From positions 9,336,586 to 9,400,585 of the forward strand of contig NC_033637.1 of the NCBI RefSeq assembly GCF_001540865.1: a DNA stretch of 64,000 nt, written 5' to 3'. Below are positions 1-11,330 of this stretch, piece after piece. The position numbers and the translations under genes were made by a program. The first letter of the stretch is position 1; each line of letters starts with the position of its first letter. This DNA comes from Ananas comosus (taxonomy: Eukaryota > Streptophyta > Magnoliopsida > Poales > Bromeliaceae). The notes beneath the pieces are model-generated. The model saw only the letters and a list, made by a program, of their open reading frames with translations, did no database searches and had not been told where the DNA came from.

Positions 1-1677
1 CTACGACCCGACGGGACCGTCCTCTGAGGAGACTACTACCACCCAGTGATGACTACTCCGGAGTTCATCGCTTGAGGGGGCGCGACCGCCCTCAAGCCAA
101 GACGTATAGGCGAGTATGATCCAATCCTTAACTATAATGATTTCCAAGTTCAATCAAACCTTAACTATAAGGTTGCAATATTCATATGACCCTTAACTAT
201 AAGGTTGTTATGTCATAATGTCAACTTGCATATATACTTGCATCCTCTAATTCCAGTAGTGTCATTTACACTACATATTCTTGTACTCAATCTCTAGCAT
301 TTAATACTCAACAATGCCACACACTAACTCTAGTATTTGATGCTCTAGCATTCCATATACATTCATTAGTGCCACACTTGTACACTAGAAATTCTTTACT
401 CTTTAATGCCACTCAACTAAAAGTTCAACTCTAGCATTTATTATATTTACTAATACCACTCGATTCACATGTCATAGTGTCACAATGTTCTATACCTCTG
501 CTAGGTTTTTTATCACCAATCAAGCATACATAGGGTTCATAGGTTCTCAACCACCTCATAATGCATTTGTACTCACAACGTGCAATAACTCATGTAAACA
601 CAATCTCAATCACCCTACAATGCATGAAACCCTTATATATGCTCAATAAGTGACACTTTAGACATAAAAGGAAATTCAATGAGTTTGGAGAGCACCACCC
701 ACCTCGTAGGCTTGCTAAGGTGCTAGGGTTCGAGTTTCATGATTTTTGGCCGCCTATTTCGCGTGCTGCGGCAATCTGTACCAAAACCGACCTTTTGGTC
801 AATTTCTTGGCGTACACTCGTCGGATCACCGAACCGAACGCACCAACGCATTGGAAATACCCATAATTAGGTTTGTATAGGGTCAATTGGCTTTCAGAAT
901 CAACCAATGCAAAAGCCCTAATTTGGGTGCCCTAGCATCATCACATTTACATATACCCCATTTTGATCGCTACCATAAGCAAGAATAAGCTTTTTATCAT
1001 CCAGAGGTTCCATTAAAACCACTCCTAGGTCAATCAAAACCCATCTTAGGGTTCTACCATGAGAAGGGGTTGAATCTTACCTCTAAAAGCTTCCTTTCCT
1101 CAAGCTAAAGGAGAAGATGAAGGAGTTGCCTCACTCCGTGGCCTCCTTCTACCAAATCCTCCTCCTAGCTTCACCTCTTGAGAGAGAGAGAGAGAGAGAT
1201 CCTAGAGAGAGAGAGAGAGTCTTGAGTGTAAGGTGAGGGAGAAATGAGAGAAAGCCCTCGTACCCTCACATACATACCCCACACATTGCATAAATTCATT
1301 TAGACCCCTCAACTTTCACCATACAACACTGCCCAGACTAGGCAATTTACGCTTGCGGGGACCAGTCTCTCTAGCAGGGACCGGTCCTCGAGAGCGTCCT
1401 GTGCGCAGAGCAGCCTTCTGCTCAATTTCACGCGTACGGGGACCAGTCCTCCCCTGAGGGACCGGACCTTTAGGGACCGGTCTCTCTAGCAGGGACCGAT
1501 CCCCGAGAGCACAAAAACTGCAGTTTGCAGATTTTCACTCTCATTGCTCTCGAAGACCTCCAACAATGCACTTAAGCCTCTTTTGACGCCTTCGGCCTTT
1601 CCGAAGAGTCCCAACCTCGCACTTTGGTCATTTTGACTAGAGTTCGATAGTCTTTACCGAAGTTTCAGTATATTACA
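1..1677 (-). mobile_element. Element A 3' LTR (Ty3/gypsy), left end outside window
   Basis: This is the 3' LTR of a minus-strand gypsy element; its first base in element sense is 1677 (TTACA on the plus strand), directly followed by the purine tract. It aligns with 7870..8047 plus 21508..23006, the 5' LTR of the same element, so roughly the first 770 bp lie outside the window. Seen inside: a cluster of GGACCGGTCC-like palindromes (about 1356..1508), a GA/CT-rich leader (about 1180..1225) and a splice-donor-like AGAG|GTAAG on the minus strand at 1080/1081. Confidence 0.85.
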
Positions 1678-2226
1678 TTCTCCACCCCTTAAAATAGTTT
1701 TGTCTGCAAAACTAAATGCATATCTTAGCTCGTTGACTCAAATAGATGAGGATACATCCTCCGCATAGTCTCTTCAAGCTCCCAAGTGGCTTCACGCACC
1801 GCATGATTGCTCCACTGGACCTTTACATACGAAATTGTGCGACTCTGCAACTTTCTTTCTTCTCTATTGAGGACGCACATTTTCACTCTCATTGCTCTCG
1901 AAGACCGCCTACAATGCACTTAAGCCTCTTTTGACGCCTTCGGCCTTTCCGAAGCGTCCCAACCTCGCACTTTGGTCATTTTGACTAGAGTTCGATAATC
2001 TTTACCGAAGTTTCGGTATATTATATTCTCCACCCCTTAAAATAGTTTCGTCCGCGAAACTAAATGCATATCTTAGCTCGTTGACTCAAATAGATGAGGA
2101 TACATCCTCCGTATAGTCTCTTCAAGCTCCCAAGTGGCTTCACGCACCGCATGATTGCTCTACTGGACCTTTACATACAAAATTGTGCGACTCTGCAACT
2201 TTCTTTCTTCTCTATTGAGGACGCAC
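1531..2226. repeat. 348-bp tandem duplication across LTR/internal junction
   Basis: Copy 1 (1531..1878) and copy 2 (1879..2226) are near identical. Each holds the last ~147 bp of LTR A, the polypurine tract and ~200 bp of the pol 3' end. The join fuses internal sequence (..GAGGACGCAC) to LTR sequence (ATTTTCACTC..). Copy 2 ends its LTR part in TTATA instead of TTACA. It probably arose by template slippage during reverse transcription or by unequal exchange. Confidence 0.85.
1678..1697 (-). other. Polypurine tract of element A (outer copy)
   Basis: The plus-strand run TTCTCCACCCCTTAAAAT reads as a purine-rich tract on the minus strand just before the 3' LTR. It is the expected plus-strand primer for reverse transcription. 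A second copy lies at 2026..2043 because of the local tandem duplication, and near-identical tracts border LTRs B (11198) and E (38183). Confidence 0.8.
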
Positions 2227-2390
2227 ACCGGGTACTCCTCATACGTCATATCCTCGCGTAATTCCACGGGTTCGTATTCTAATACATGTGACGAATTGCG
2301 GATATACTTTCGGAGATTCGACACATGAAACACATTGTGAACTCCCGCAAGTCTCGGTGGTAGTGCGAGCTTATAAGCCACCGCACCCAC
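1725..2390 (-). pseudogene. Element A chromodomain (pol C-terminus)
   Basis: This is the C-terminal end of the gypsy polyprotein. It reads ALPPRLAGVHNVFHVSNLRK (the segment joining integrase to the tail), then REERKLQSRT, YVKVQWSNH, REATWELEETM and YPHLF, the pattern of the chromodomain carried by plant chromoviruses. In the family this domain is thought to steer integration to marked chromatin. The 348-bp duplication puts a second partial chromodomain (1725..1878) after the first, preceded by translated LTR sequence. A stop near 2410 (GPYEI glycine codon to TGA) separates it from the integrase in the same frame. Confidence 0.8.
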
Positions 2391-2411
2391 ACGCTCTAAT
2401 ATCTCGAATGG

Positions 2412-3480
2412 TCAGACATACCGGGGACTCAACTTCCCACGGACACCAAATCGCTTTATTCCTCGCATAGGCGATATTTTCAAAAACACGCGGTCTCCAA
2501 CCGCGAACTCTAAATCCTTTCTTCGCTTATCTGCATAGCTCTTTTGCCGGGATTGCGCCGTCGCTAGCTGTTGACGGGCAAGGCGAACCTTCTCTTCCGC
2601 CTCCCGTAACACATCGGGACCAAGAGTAACTCTTTCGCCCATCTCGCTCCAATGGGTAGGAGAACGACACTTCTTTCCATACAAAGCCTCAAATGGCGCC
2701 ATCGTGATGCTTTCTTGATAACTGTTATTATACGCGAACTCCGCCATTGGCAAGAAATCATACCATCCACCCTTATAATCGAGTACACACGCTCGAAGCA
2801 AGTCCTTAAGGATTTGTATCGTCCTTTCCGATTGACCATCACTCTGAGGATGAAATACCGTGCTAAAGTCGAGCCGTGTGCCCAGAGCGTCTTGCAAGCT
2901 CTTCCAAAAGTGAGACGTGAACCTAGGGTCTCGATCCGATACAATTGACACTGGAACCCCATGCAGTCTCACAATCTCGTCAAGATACACTTGAGCCAAC
3001 TTGTCTCCCGACCACGTGGTGTGAATTGGCAAGAAGTGTCCCGATTTCGTTAATCGATCCACTATCACCCATATCGCATCGTGTCCGCCTTGCGATCGAG
3101 GCAAACCGGTAACGAAGTCCATTGCGATATCTTCCCATTTCCAAACGGGTATTGATAGACTTTGCAATTTTCCCGCTGAAACCGGCGCTCCGCTTTCACT
3201 TGTTGGCACGTAAGACATTGCGCCACGAACTCCCCAACATCCTTCTTCATGCCCGGCCACCAATAATGCGCTTTCAAGTCTTGATATATTTTGGTGCCAC
3301 CACGGTGTATACTATAGGGAGATTGATGCGCTTCTTGCATAATCGTCCTTCGAATGTCCTCATTTTTAGGCACACACGAATGATTTCTGAATCGAAGTGC
3401 GCCACCAGTCCCAATGCTGAAATCTTCAGCATTATTATTCTCAACTTCGTCGCACACATTTTGGAGATACACATCGGAAG
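2412..3480 (-). pseudogene. Element A integrase
   Basis: The integrase inserts the retroelement cDNA. The open frame 2412..3263 carries the catalytic core: [11 protein letters not shown] (first Asp), SDRDPRFTSHFW (second Asp), SDGQSERT (Glu), followed by the EALYGKKCRSP and VGDRVFLKISPMRG segments of the C-terminal domain. The upstream HHCC zinc part (H..H ending [13 protein letters not shown]) lies in another frame (within 3065..3480), so a single-base shift near 3180 breaks the protein. All three acidic residues are present, so only the frame is lost. It is followed by the chromodomain, the order expected for Ty3/gypsy. Confidence 0.88.
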
Positions 3481-4811
3481 CTTGTAGCTCTTTTATCCTC
3501 TCCAACAAGGTTGGTTGCACAACCAATGCGGCAAGTGTAGCCGGCACTCCCGGAGCTACTACTTCTAAACCAAGCCGTTGCATCTCTTTCTGCAAATACA
3601 GTTGGGGTGTAATTGTCGAAGCCAAATTTTTCACCGATTTTCTCCTAAGTGCATCGGCCACGGTGTTTTCTTTTCCGAGATGGTATAGAATGGTGACATC
3701 ATAGTCCTTTAGCAATTCTAACCACCACCGTTGTCGCATATTCAACTCCTTTTGGGTGAATAAGTATTTGAGACTTTTATGATCCGTATAAATCTCGCAA
3801 TGCTCACCATACAGATAATGCCTCCACAACTTTAGCGCGAATATCACCGTGGCTAGCTCAAGGTCATGTATCGGGTAATTCTTCTCGTAACTCTTCAATT
3901 GGCGAGAAGCGGCCATTTTGCATCAAAACACACCCGAGACCCCTGTATGAAGCATCACTGTACACAATAAAATTCTCCCCCAGAGTCGACAAGGCAAGCA
4001 CCGGGGTCGACGTCAACTTTTCTTTTAACTCCTCGAAGCTCTGATCGCAATCGTCGCTCCATACATATCTTACTCCCTTGTACATGAGGCGCGTTAGTGG
4101 AGTTGTTATCCTAGCGAACCTCTCCACGAACCGCCGATAGTACCCCGCGAGTCCAAGAAAACTGCGGACTTTTGTTACACTTGTCGGGCGAGGCCAATCC
4201 TTAATTGCCTCAACTTTCTTCGGGCCAACTGAGACCCCGCCTCCGGATATCACATGGTCTAGGAAGGTAACCTCCGACAGCCAAAAATCGCACTTCTTGA
4301 GCTTAGCATAAAGCTTCTCTTTCCGGAGTATTTGTAACACGGTTCCCAAATGCTCCTAGTGTTCCTTCTCACTCTTCGAATACACCAACACGTCGTCTAT
4401 GAATACCACGACGCACCGGTCCAACAATGATCGAAAGACTCGATTCATCAAGTTCATAAACGCTGCCGAGGCATTAGTAAGCCCAAACGGTATTACCGTA
4501 AACTCATAGTGGCCATACCACATACGGTAGGCCGTTTTATGCACATCCTTCGGCCGGATCTTCAACTAATGATATCTCGACTGAAGATCAATCATCAAGT
4601 ACACCCTTGACCTTTGCAGTTGATCGAACAAATTATCAATCCTCGGCAATGGGTACTTGTTCTTAATTGTCACTTTGTTCAACTCACGATAATCGACGCA
4701 GAGTCAAAGTGTACCATCCTTTTTTTTCACAAATGGCACCAGAGCTCCCCGCGGTGACACGCTCGGCCTCACGAAGCCTTTATTGAGCAAGTCTTATAAT
4801 TGTGCCTTTAA
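3480..4811 (-). pseudogene. Element A reverse transcriptase and RNase H
   Basis: RT starts near 4811 (PAELV.., then [20 protein letters not shown]), runs through [20 protein letters not shown] and reaches the catalytic [11 protein letters not shown], then the thumb ([12 protein letters not shown]). RNase H follows: [36 protein letters not shown] and TVADAL. Breaks seen: an amber stop in SRYH*LKI at 4566..4568 (normally Gln), a stop after EKEH (near 4350), a further stop in the first RT block near 4796, and a deletion of about 10 bases near 3910 that removes the residues before SRQLKSYE and shifts the frame. Active-site residues themselves are intact. Confidence 0.88.
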
Positions 4812-5600
4812 CTATACTAACTCCGCCGGTGCCATTCTATACAGAGCCTTCGAGATTGGCGCCGCCCCGGGAATCAAATCAATGACGAATTCGACCTCCC
4901 GGTCCGGTGGCAATCCCGGTAACTCCGCCGGAAATACATCCGAAAATTCACATACTACCCGAATGTTCCCAAGTTCCGGGTGCTCCATTTGAGTCTCTAC
5001 CATGGTCGCCAAATAGGCCACGTATCCACCTTTAATCAACTTTCTTGCCCTCGCCGTCGACACTGTCGCCGCGAAGCGCGAGCTTTTACAGGCCCGATAC
5101 ACTAACTCTTCTTGGTTAGGTTCATGAAAGGTGATTACCTTACTTTCACAATCTATAACCGCGTAGTACTTGGAGAGCCAATTGATCCCCAAGATCACAT
5201 CGAAGTCCCACATTCTATCTAACATTAGTAGATCTATCGACATAATCCAATCACCTATCTGAACTGGACAAGCCAAGCACTCGTTATGAACACTGAACGA
5301 ATGCTCTGGAGCATTCACCCACCAATTATACTCGTTATGAGACACCTCTATTCCATGAGTTTTCGCAAATGATGCACCAATGAATGAATGAGATGCACCA
5401 GTGTCGAATAGTGTTCTAGCTCTAGTGCCCTTGATCAAGATAATATCTGCCACGACGTCATCAGGGACTGTAGGCTGCTCCTCCACTTGAGTGGTGAAAA
5501 CCCGGCCACTAGGCGCTCGCGATCCCTCCGGCTGACACGGTGATGATGCACGTCCAGCTGACATTGCTGGTGGCAACCCGGCAAACTGTCTCAGGGAAGA
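4812..5600 (-). pseudogene. Element A aspartic protease
   Basis: Retroviral-type aspartic protease that cuts the polyprotein. The active-site block reads ARTLFDTGASHSFIGASFA, with an intact DTGAS, and is followed by DFDVILGINWLSKYYAVIDC. The frame is open from 5576 to 4812 and continues into the RT start (PDREVEFVIDLIPGAAPISK). It shares a frame with gag, the usual single-ORF layout of plant chromoviruses. It may once have been released from a continuous gag-pol; now stops lie on both sides. Confidence 0.88.
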
Positions 5601-6773
5601 CGGAACTAATGCCGCCGTCGGTGCAGACGATGTCCATCCCAGGCACTCCCGGATAAGATGTCCCGGTCGGCCACACTTGAAGTACTTTCCTTCACGTTGC
5701 GGGCAAGTCGACAGTCGATGCTCATCGCCGCAAATGACACACCGAGGAGGCCTCCAACTCCTCGACTGCTATCGGGGATACCGAGGGGGTTTCTTAGCAT
5801 TTGGCCAGCCCCCGGCACCACCCGCTATTCACTTCTTCCCTTTATCCCTTTCCTTACCCATTGACTCGCGCTCTCCACGCGCATATGCACTACCGTGCTC
5901 CGCCCAACGTGCTCGATCCAAGACCTCGGCAAAAGTCGTGAGTTTAAAGATTTGCAACTTCTCATAGAACCTCGGCTGAAGCCCTCGCAAGAACCAATCA
6001 GCCCGATCCCGATCATCACGAACAACATCAGGGACACAATCGATGATGTGAGAGAACTCTTGCTCATATTCCCCCACCGATCGATCACCTTGCCTTAGCT
6101 TGCGGAACTTCTCTTGCAACTTCGACTTTTCCGTGTTGGGAAAATAGTTCGCGAACATTAACCTTCGGAACTCCTCCCAAAGCATAGGTGGAAGATCGGA
6201 AGACTGATCTCGTTTTACTCACTTCCACCACACCTTCGCTGCCTTTCCCAAGCAATGAGTGGCGAGGTTCACCTCATCCTTCTCCAAGGCATACATGTCC
6301 TCAAAGAGCGTCTCGATTGAGTCGATCCACGACTCCACTATCCATGGCTCCACCTTATCCCCCTCAAAAACAGGTGGGTTGAACTTCATAAACATGACGA
6401 GAGCCGCCAACGCGCGCTTCCGCTCTGCCTTCGCCGCCGCACTATCGGGATTTGAGGTTCCCCAACCGGCCGGCACCACCGTGACTGGGACCACCGCCGC
6501 CGCGACATCGTCAGCCGCACTCGACACCACCGTAGGGGGCACAGGGTGCTCGGCGCCCGCTTGAGCCGCCGTTGCCTGTTGTTGCTCTAAGGCTTCCTGA
6601 AGCCTTTGCATCTGCTCCCCCTGACGCTGAATAGACTCCGCTTGTTGTCGCACTACCCCAATTAGTGCGGACATTTTCTCCCGAAGCTCTCCGTCGCCAC
6701 TTGCTCCGGATCGCTCGGGCGTCGCATTCGGCTCCTCCGGCATCAACCTTGTTTGAGGTCCACCTCGAGCCAT
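5600..6773 (-). pseudogene. Element A gag with CCHC knuckle
   Basis: Gag builds the virus-like particle. The start is the ATG at 6773 (MARGGPQTRLM), followed by a low-complexity coiled region (QRQGEQMQRLQEALEQQQ) and the conserved retrotransposon-gag domain (FNPPVFEGDKVEPWIVESW; FANYFPNTEKSKLQEKFRKL; EYEQEFSHIIDCVPDVV; LDRARWAEHG). Stops in frame at about 6219 (Arg CGA to TGA) and 5829 break it. The zinc knuckle near 5675 reads KYFKCGRPGHLIREC: the first Cys of CCHC is replaced by Tyr, so RNA binding would be lost. The frame continues into the protease. Confidence 0.85.
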
Positions 6774-7082
6774 TACTTCCTGAAATGTAGCAATTTTCGT
6801 CAGCTACACGCTTACATAACTCATACACACCCAATCCGGTGAAAGCAAATAAGTGCATTCATTCTCATTCCAAAGCATTGCATTGTCAGCTGCCCAACAC
6901 AACACGTGGAGTAGAGAACAAACTTCATCTTAGATTAGCCCCTAACCGCATTAGAGACATACTAACATTAACCCAATCACATGCTTCCACTAACTTGATT
7001 CCACGCCATTCACATTTTCTAGATCCTTAAGGTTTTCCAATCCTAAGGGTCTCTAGGTCCATTCCTATTCTTTCACTTTTAG
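6774..7082 (-). other. Element A untranslated leader
   Basis: This is the non-coding stretch between primer site and gag ATG. No ORF is convincing. It contains a segment (about 6870..6960) that recurs in the leader of element E near 47430..47510, so the two elements are related outside the coding part too. Confidence 0.6.
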
Positions 7083-7094
7083 GCTCTGATACCA
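7083..7094 (-). other. Primer binding site, tRNA-iMet (element A)
   Basis: The plus strand reads GCTCTGATACCA, the reverse complement of TGGTATCAGAGC, the 12-nt complement of the plant initiator-Met tRNA 3' end. It lies seven bases from the LTR end at 7102 and fixes element A's orientation as minus. Confidence 0.92.
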
Positions 7095-7101
7095 CTATAT
7101 C

Positions 7102-8047
7102 TGTCATGCCCCGAGCCCGGCCTATTTGGTCGGTTCGGACACGTCGAACAAACGCCGAAAGGACAGCACTTTTCCTGTCTGCCCAAGGCTCAACACATGT
7201 ATAATTCAAACAAAGAGAATTTGCACATGCGGAAACATACATAATGGCTTGCACGAGGGCAAGCAATAGCCAAAGTGCAAGAATTCTAAACTAATTAACC
7301 ATACAAGGATAATGATTACATTTGATCACATACTTTGCATTCACATTTGTATATTTACCTTTACATTCTTTTCATCATCACTTTTTACATCACAAGTTCT
7401 CCCAAAATGGATTTCTTATATTCAAATTTAACTCTCTTTATACAATTGCATCTTCAAAGACAAAAGAAGATATATATATCCATAAAGGTATGCAACTATA
7501 CAAGTAATAAAACCGACTCGGGCGGTCACTGTCTACGACGCGATACCCTTACTGCGATCGTCCGTCGGCTCGCTCGGTCTTGGCCCTGAGGAAATAGTGG
7601 GGTGAGAACCACAACAAAGTTTCCAGTGGGTTCGGCCACTAACCTCGCCGACTTTCCCACTAGGTCTAAATCAGGCATAATAGAAGAAAGCAGATAGATA
7701 GTAACAAAGCTATACAATGCAGCTAATATGCCTGAACAAATATAATCAATATCATGCTCAAATAAAATGGTCATGATGAATACAAGATCTCAATTCACTT
7801 ACCCAATCTCTTAGCTAACTCGTGGGTTGGCCTACAACTCACCAACTCATAATCCCAAATATCAGGGAGACTACGACGACCCGACGCAACAGTCCTCTGG
7901 AGACTACTACGACCCAGTGATGACTACTCCGGAGCTCATCGCTTGAGGAGGCGCGACCGCCCTCAAGCCAAGATATATAGGCGAGGATGATCTAATCCTT
8001 AACTATAAGGATTTCCAAGTTCAATCAAACCTTAACTATAAGGTTGC
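7102..8047 (-). mobile_element. Element A 5' LTR, U5-side part
   Basis: It starts at TGTCATGCCCCGAGCCCGG next to the primer site and is interrupted at 8047 by element B. It continues at 21508; both sides of B carry GTTGC (8043..8047 and 21503..21507). It holds the shared hairpin (7603..7609 pairing with 7619..7625, weaker here than in other families) and a TTTCCTCAG acceptor-like site on the minus strand just beyond it. Confidence 0.9.
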
Positions 8048-11000
8048 TGTCACGCCCCGAACCCGCCTCTTTGGTCGGATTCGGGCACGCAAACAGACCG
8101 CCGAACGGTCAGGGTTTTCCCTGTACCGCGGCCAGAGTCTCCCCTGTACGTCCAAGGTGTCACAATCTATACAAAGCGTGAGGTTCCAACCAGGAACAGT
8201 ATTCAAACAAGGATTGCATAAGGAAGTATCAAAACATAAATATAACTATGCTATTACAAGCATTCATCTCAAATTTTTTTACATATTACATGCATCTTAC
8301 ATTTTCTTCCAAATACAATCGAAATTATTATTACAATCTTATTCTTTTCATTTCCTTACATCCCTAAGTAGCCGACTTAGGGTACCGCTATCTCTGGTCT
8401 CGGTGGTAGGGCGCTAACTACGGAGTTATGCCCTCGCCTCACGCCGCCGCGCCGCTCACGTGTGAACTTATACCCCCAAAAACAACACGGGGGTGAGAAC
8501 TATTGTCCATAGTTCCCAGTGGGTACGGCCACCTAAGGGAAAAGCTCAACCCACTCGGTCCAAAGGAGGCACTGCAAACATGTTAGTCCAACAGATATCC
8601 ACAAATAATATTTATACAAATATTAAATACATGTTTATGCCTCAAGACATGCAATATGCAAATGTAAATCATGCAATCAACCAAGTAGATCATCCGATAC
8701 TACTCTCTATCTCGCTATCCATAACTTTTTCATAATTTATACATCTTGTCATATTACATCATTCATTATTTGCTCCTAAGGTTTTCCTCTACCTTAGCCA
8801 AGTTAACCACCCGACTCGGCCTCGAGTCAATCATCTGCGGAATACCGCATACAACCAGGCTCGAGGTGATGGACATCTCACATACACCTCAGCCTTAAAT
8901 CCACTCGTTAGGGATACCAAATCCATAACTCATAATGCATGCTTTTTCACTTTCATTTTGGCTTTTACCAAATTAACCCGGTTAACACTTATTAACCCCA
9001 AAACTCAAAACCCAAAATCCCTTAATAACGGGGGACTCGAACCATCCTAGGGACCGTCTACTGGACAAGTACGTTAGTCCATGGGCAAATACGTTAGCCC
9101 ATCGTGTGACAACTCCGGAGTGCACTGTTTGGGTGGAGCGACCACCACCAAGCTAAAAACAGACTATGTGAGTATGATCCAATCCTCTAGCCCGAGGATA
9201 CCCTACCAACTAGTAAAACCAATCCCAAACCTCATGTACTGAGTAATCACATTGTCTCTAGCTAATGCCACAATGTCTCTAAGTTCTCATTGTTATGTCA
9301 AATGCCACAATGTCTCTAAGTTCTCATTGTTATGTCAAATGCCATAAGTGTTTCCAATACACTAATCATATGGCACTCGATCTATTTGACATCCTAATTG
9401 TCCACATCAAGTATCATAGTTCATATGCCATTGTTTTCCAATATCGAGTTCTCTAATTCACCTAGAGTTTATCGACCCAAGTTCAACATGCAAATGTCAA
9501 TTAACATAATCCTCTATACGTCAACATATATAGTTCATCTATCATATGCAATATGTCATCATGTATATATTTTCATTTAACATAATCCACAATATGTTAA
9601 TTCACAATATGTCATCATGCACATATACCAACTAGCATCTCATGATATGTCAACACACATATATACATCATCTAGCATAATCCAAACTATGCCAACATGC
9701 CTTTCTATAGTATCACTTTCATGCATTCATATAACCTCTATGACATGCATTCATATAACATTTCATGCATTCTTATAGTATCATTTTCATGCATTCATAT
9801 AACCTCTATGACATGCATTCATATAGCATTTCATGCATTCTTATAGTATCATTTTCATGCATTCACTTAGCATATTTCTTATGCATTTACCATTCTTCAA
9901 CTTGCTACCATTATATGCATCAACAATAAACAACGCTCCAGTTCGACATGGAAGTGAGCTAATATCTTCGGTGAGCACAACCCACCTCAAATCGCTTTTC
10001 GATTGCTTGTAGTCACTTGCAATCGGCCTCCCGCGGCACCCGCGATCCTGTTCGGCCCGAACTTGCGCCCGACCACCCAAACAGCCATCAATCCACGATC
10101 CGGAAATTGAAGGTCTATAACTTGATGCCACGATGCTCCGGATCCGTTTTCGTGAATTTTGGACGTCGCCTCGGCCCTCCAGGTGGAAACGAAGACGAAA
10201 TGTCCGTTTCTTCAATATCTTCGCATAGACTCGACAAATCACCGAACCGACTTCGCCAACGCGTTCATATACCTAGCAATTAGGTTTACATAGGGTTAAT
10301 TTAGATCAAACCCAAACATTTTACAAAAACCCCATTTTGAACCTTAACATGCTACTATTGCAATAAACCTTCAAATTGATTCATGATTCAAGCAAATAGC
10401 ATGTTGTTATCACCTAGGGAGTCCTCTAAACCCATTCCTAGAGCATATAAATAAAGCTCTAAAGATCTACCATGAGAGGGGCTCAAGAAGCTCACCTCAA
10501 AGCTTGCTCTAAACCAAGGAGAAAATGAAGAAGATGAAGATGATTCACTTCTAAGCTTCAATCTCCACCAAATCCTTCAATTTTGGGAGAGATCTAGAGA
10601 GAGAAAGGGAGGTCTCTCTCTCCCTCCATGTATGCGTGTGTGTGTGTGTGTGGTGTTGTGGCTGCACGGTTGAGGGAGAAGAAGCAAATGCTTCTTATAC
10701 AATTAACACCCTCACAATACACTATTCACATCAGTTTAGTAGATACAAACTGACGTTTTTCGCCAGAGCCCTTCTGAATGTTCGTTTGAGCTCAAATTTG
10801 ACAGTTAGGCTCGATTTTACTTAACAAAAAAAATTTTAATCTTTCAGTTTCGACCCCGTTTGGTCACCGAAAGCTCTATCGAACTGTAATCTCTAGCAGA
10901 TAGCAGTCGGATTTTATTTTTCACCTTCCGGGTGTCAGAATGACATAAAACTTTAAATCTAGCCTCATAAAAATAATTCTGGCATATTCTCCAGTTTTTA

Positions 11001-11197
11001 TAATTTTCTGACACTGTGCTTTTTCTGCTAAAATATCAATCCCGTTTCACACAGAAAATTCTAAATCTTCTGTTTTCGTTCCGATTTCAGCACAAGTCAT
11101 TTCTGACTTATATTTTACCTCTTTAAATCCAATAAAAATAGTATCTCACACTATTTTTATTTATTTTTATTTTTATACCAAAATCTGGTATGTTACA
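8048..11197 (-). mobile_element. Element B 3' LTR
   Basis: A 3150-bp LTR running from TGTCACGCCCCGAACCCGCC to ..GGTATGTTACA. It pairs with 18356..21502. It contains the shared hairpin (8494..8503 with 8509..8518, a 10-bp stem with one wobble), a donor-like GAG|GTGAG on the minus strand at 10495/10496, a (GT)n run near 10636..10652, and repeated ATGCATTCATATA-type short repeats at about 9716..9870. Confidence 0.92.
9716..9870. repeat. Short tandem repeats within LTR B
   Basis: About four imperfect copies of a ~55-bp unit (TATAGTATCA..TTCATGCATTCATATAACC..) follow each other. The same array is at about 20006..20162 in the partner LTR, so the array predates the insertion of B. Confidence 0.75.
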
Positions 11198-11330
11198 TTC
11201 TCCACCCCTTAAAAGAATTTCGTCCGCGAAATTCAAATCACGCCTCAATTCAGCTCCTCGAGCAATTGAGATTACCAACTCATTCTCCCACTCCAGAGCA
11301 GCTTCACACTATCGTGGTTCCAGAAGTGGC
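11198..11330 (-). pseudogene. Element B purine tract and chromodomain remnant
   Basis: 11198..11215 is a purine tract on the minus strand (TTCTCCACCCCTTAAAAG on plus). Next to it the minus strand reads EAALEWENELV.. and FADEILLRGGE, matching the end of the chromodomain (EATWELEEEM) and the last residues before the tract in gypsy elements. This shows that B descends from a coding chromovirus. Confidence 0.65.

Noticed and set aside
1180..1225. GA microsatellite as an independent regulatory repeat
   Set aside because: It occurs at the same place in all LTR families, so it is part of the LTR leader rather than a separate insertion.
7083..7094. tRNA-Met gene fragment
   Set aside because: The 12-base match is the primer site next to an LTR; no cloverleaf can be formed.
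9716..9870. Possible CRISPR-like array
   Set aside because: Repeats are imperfect, lack unique equal-length spacers and lie in a plant LTR; CRISPR arrays are not expected here.
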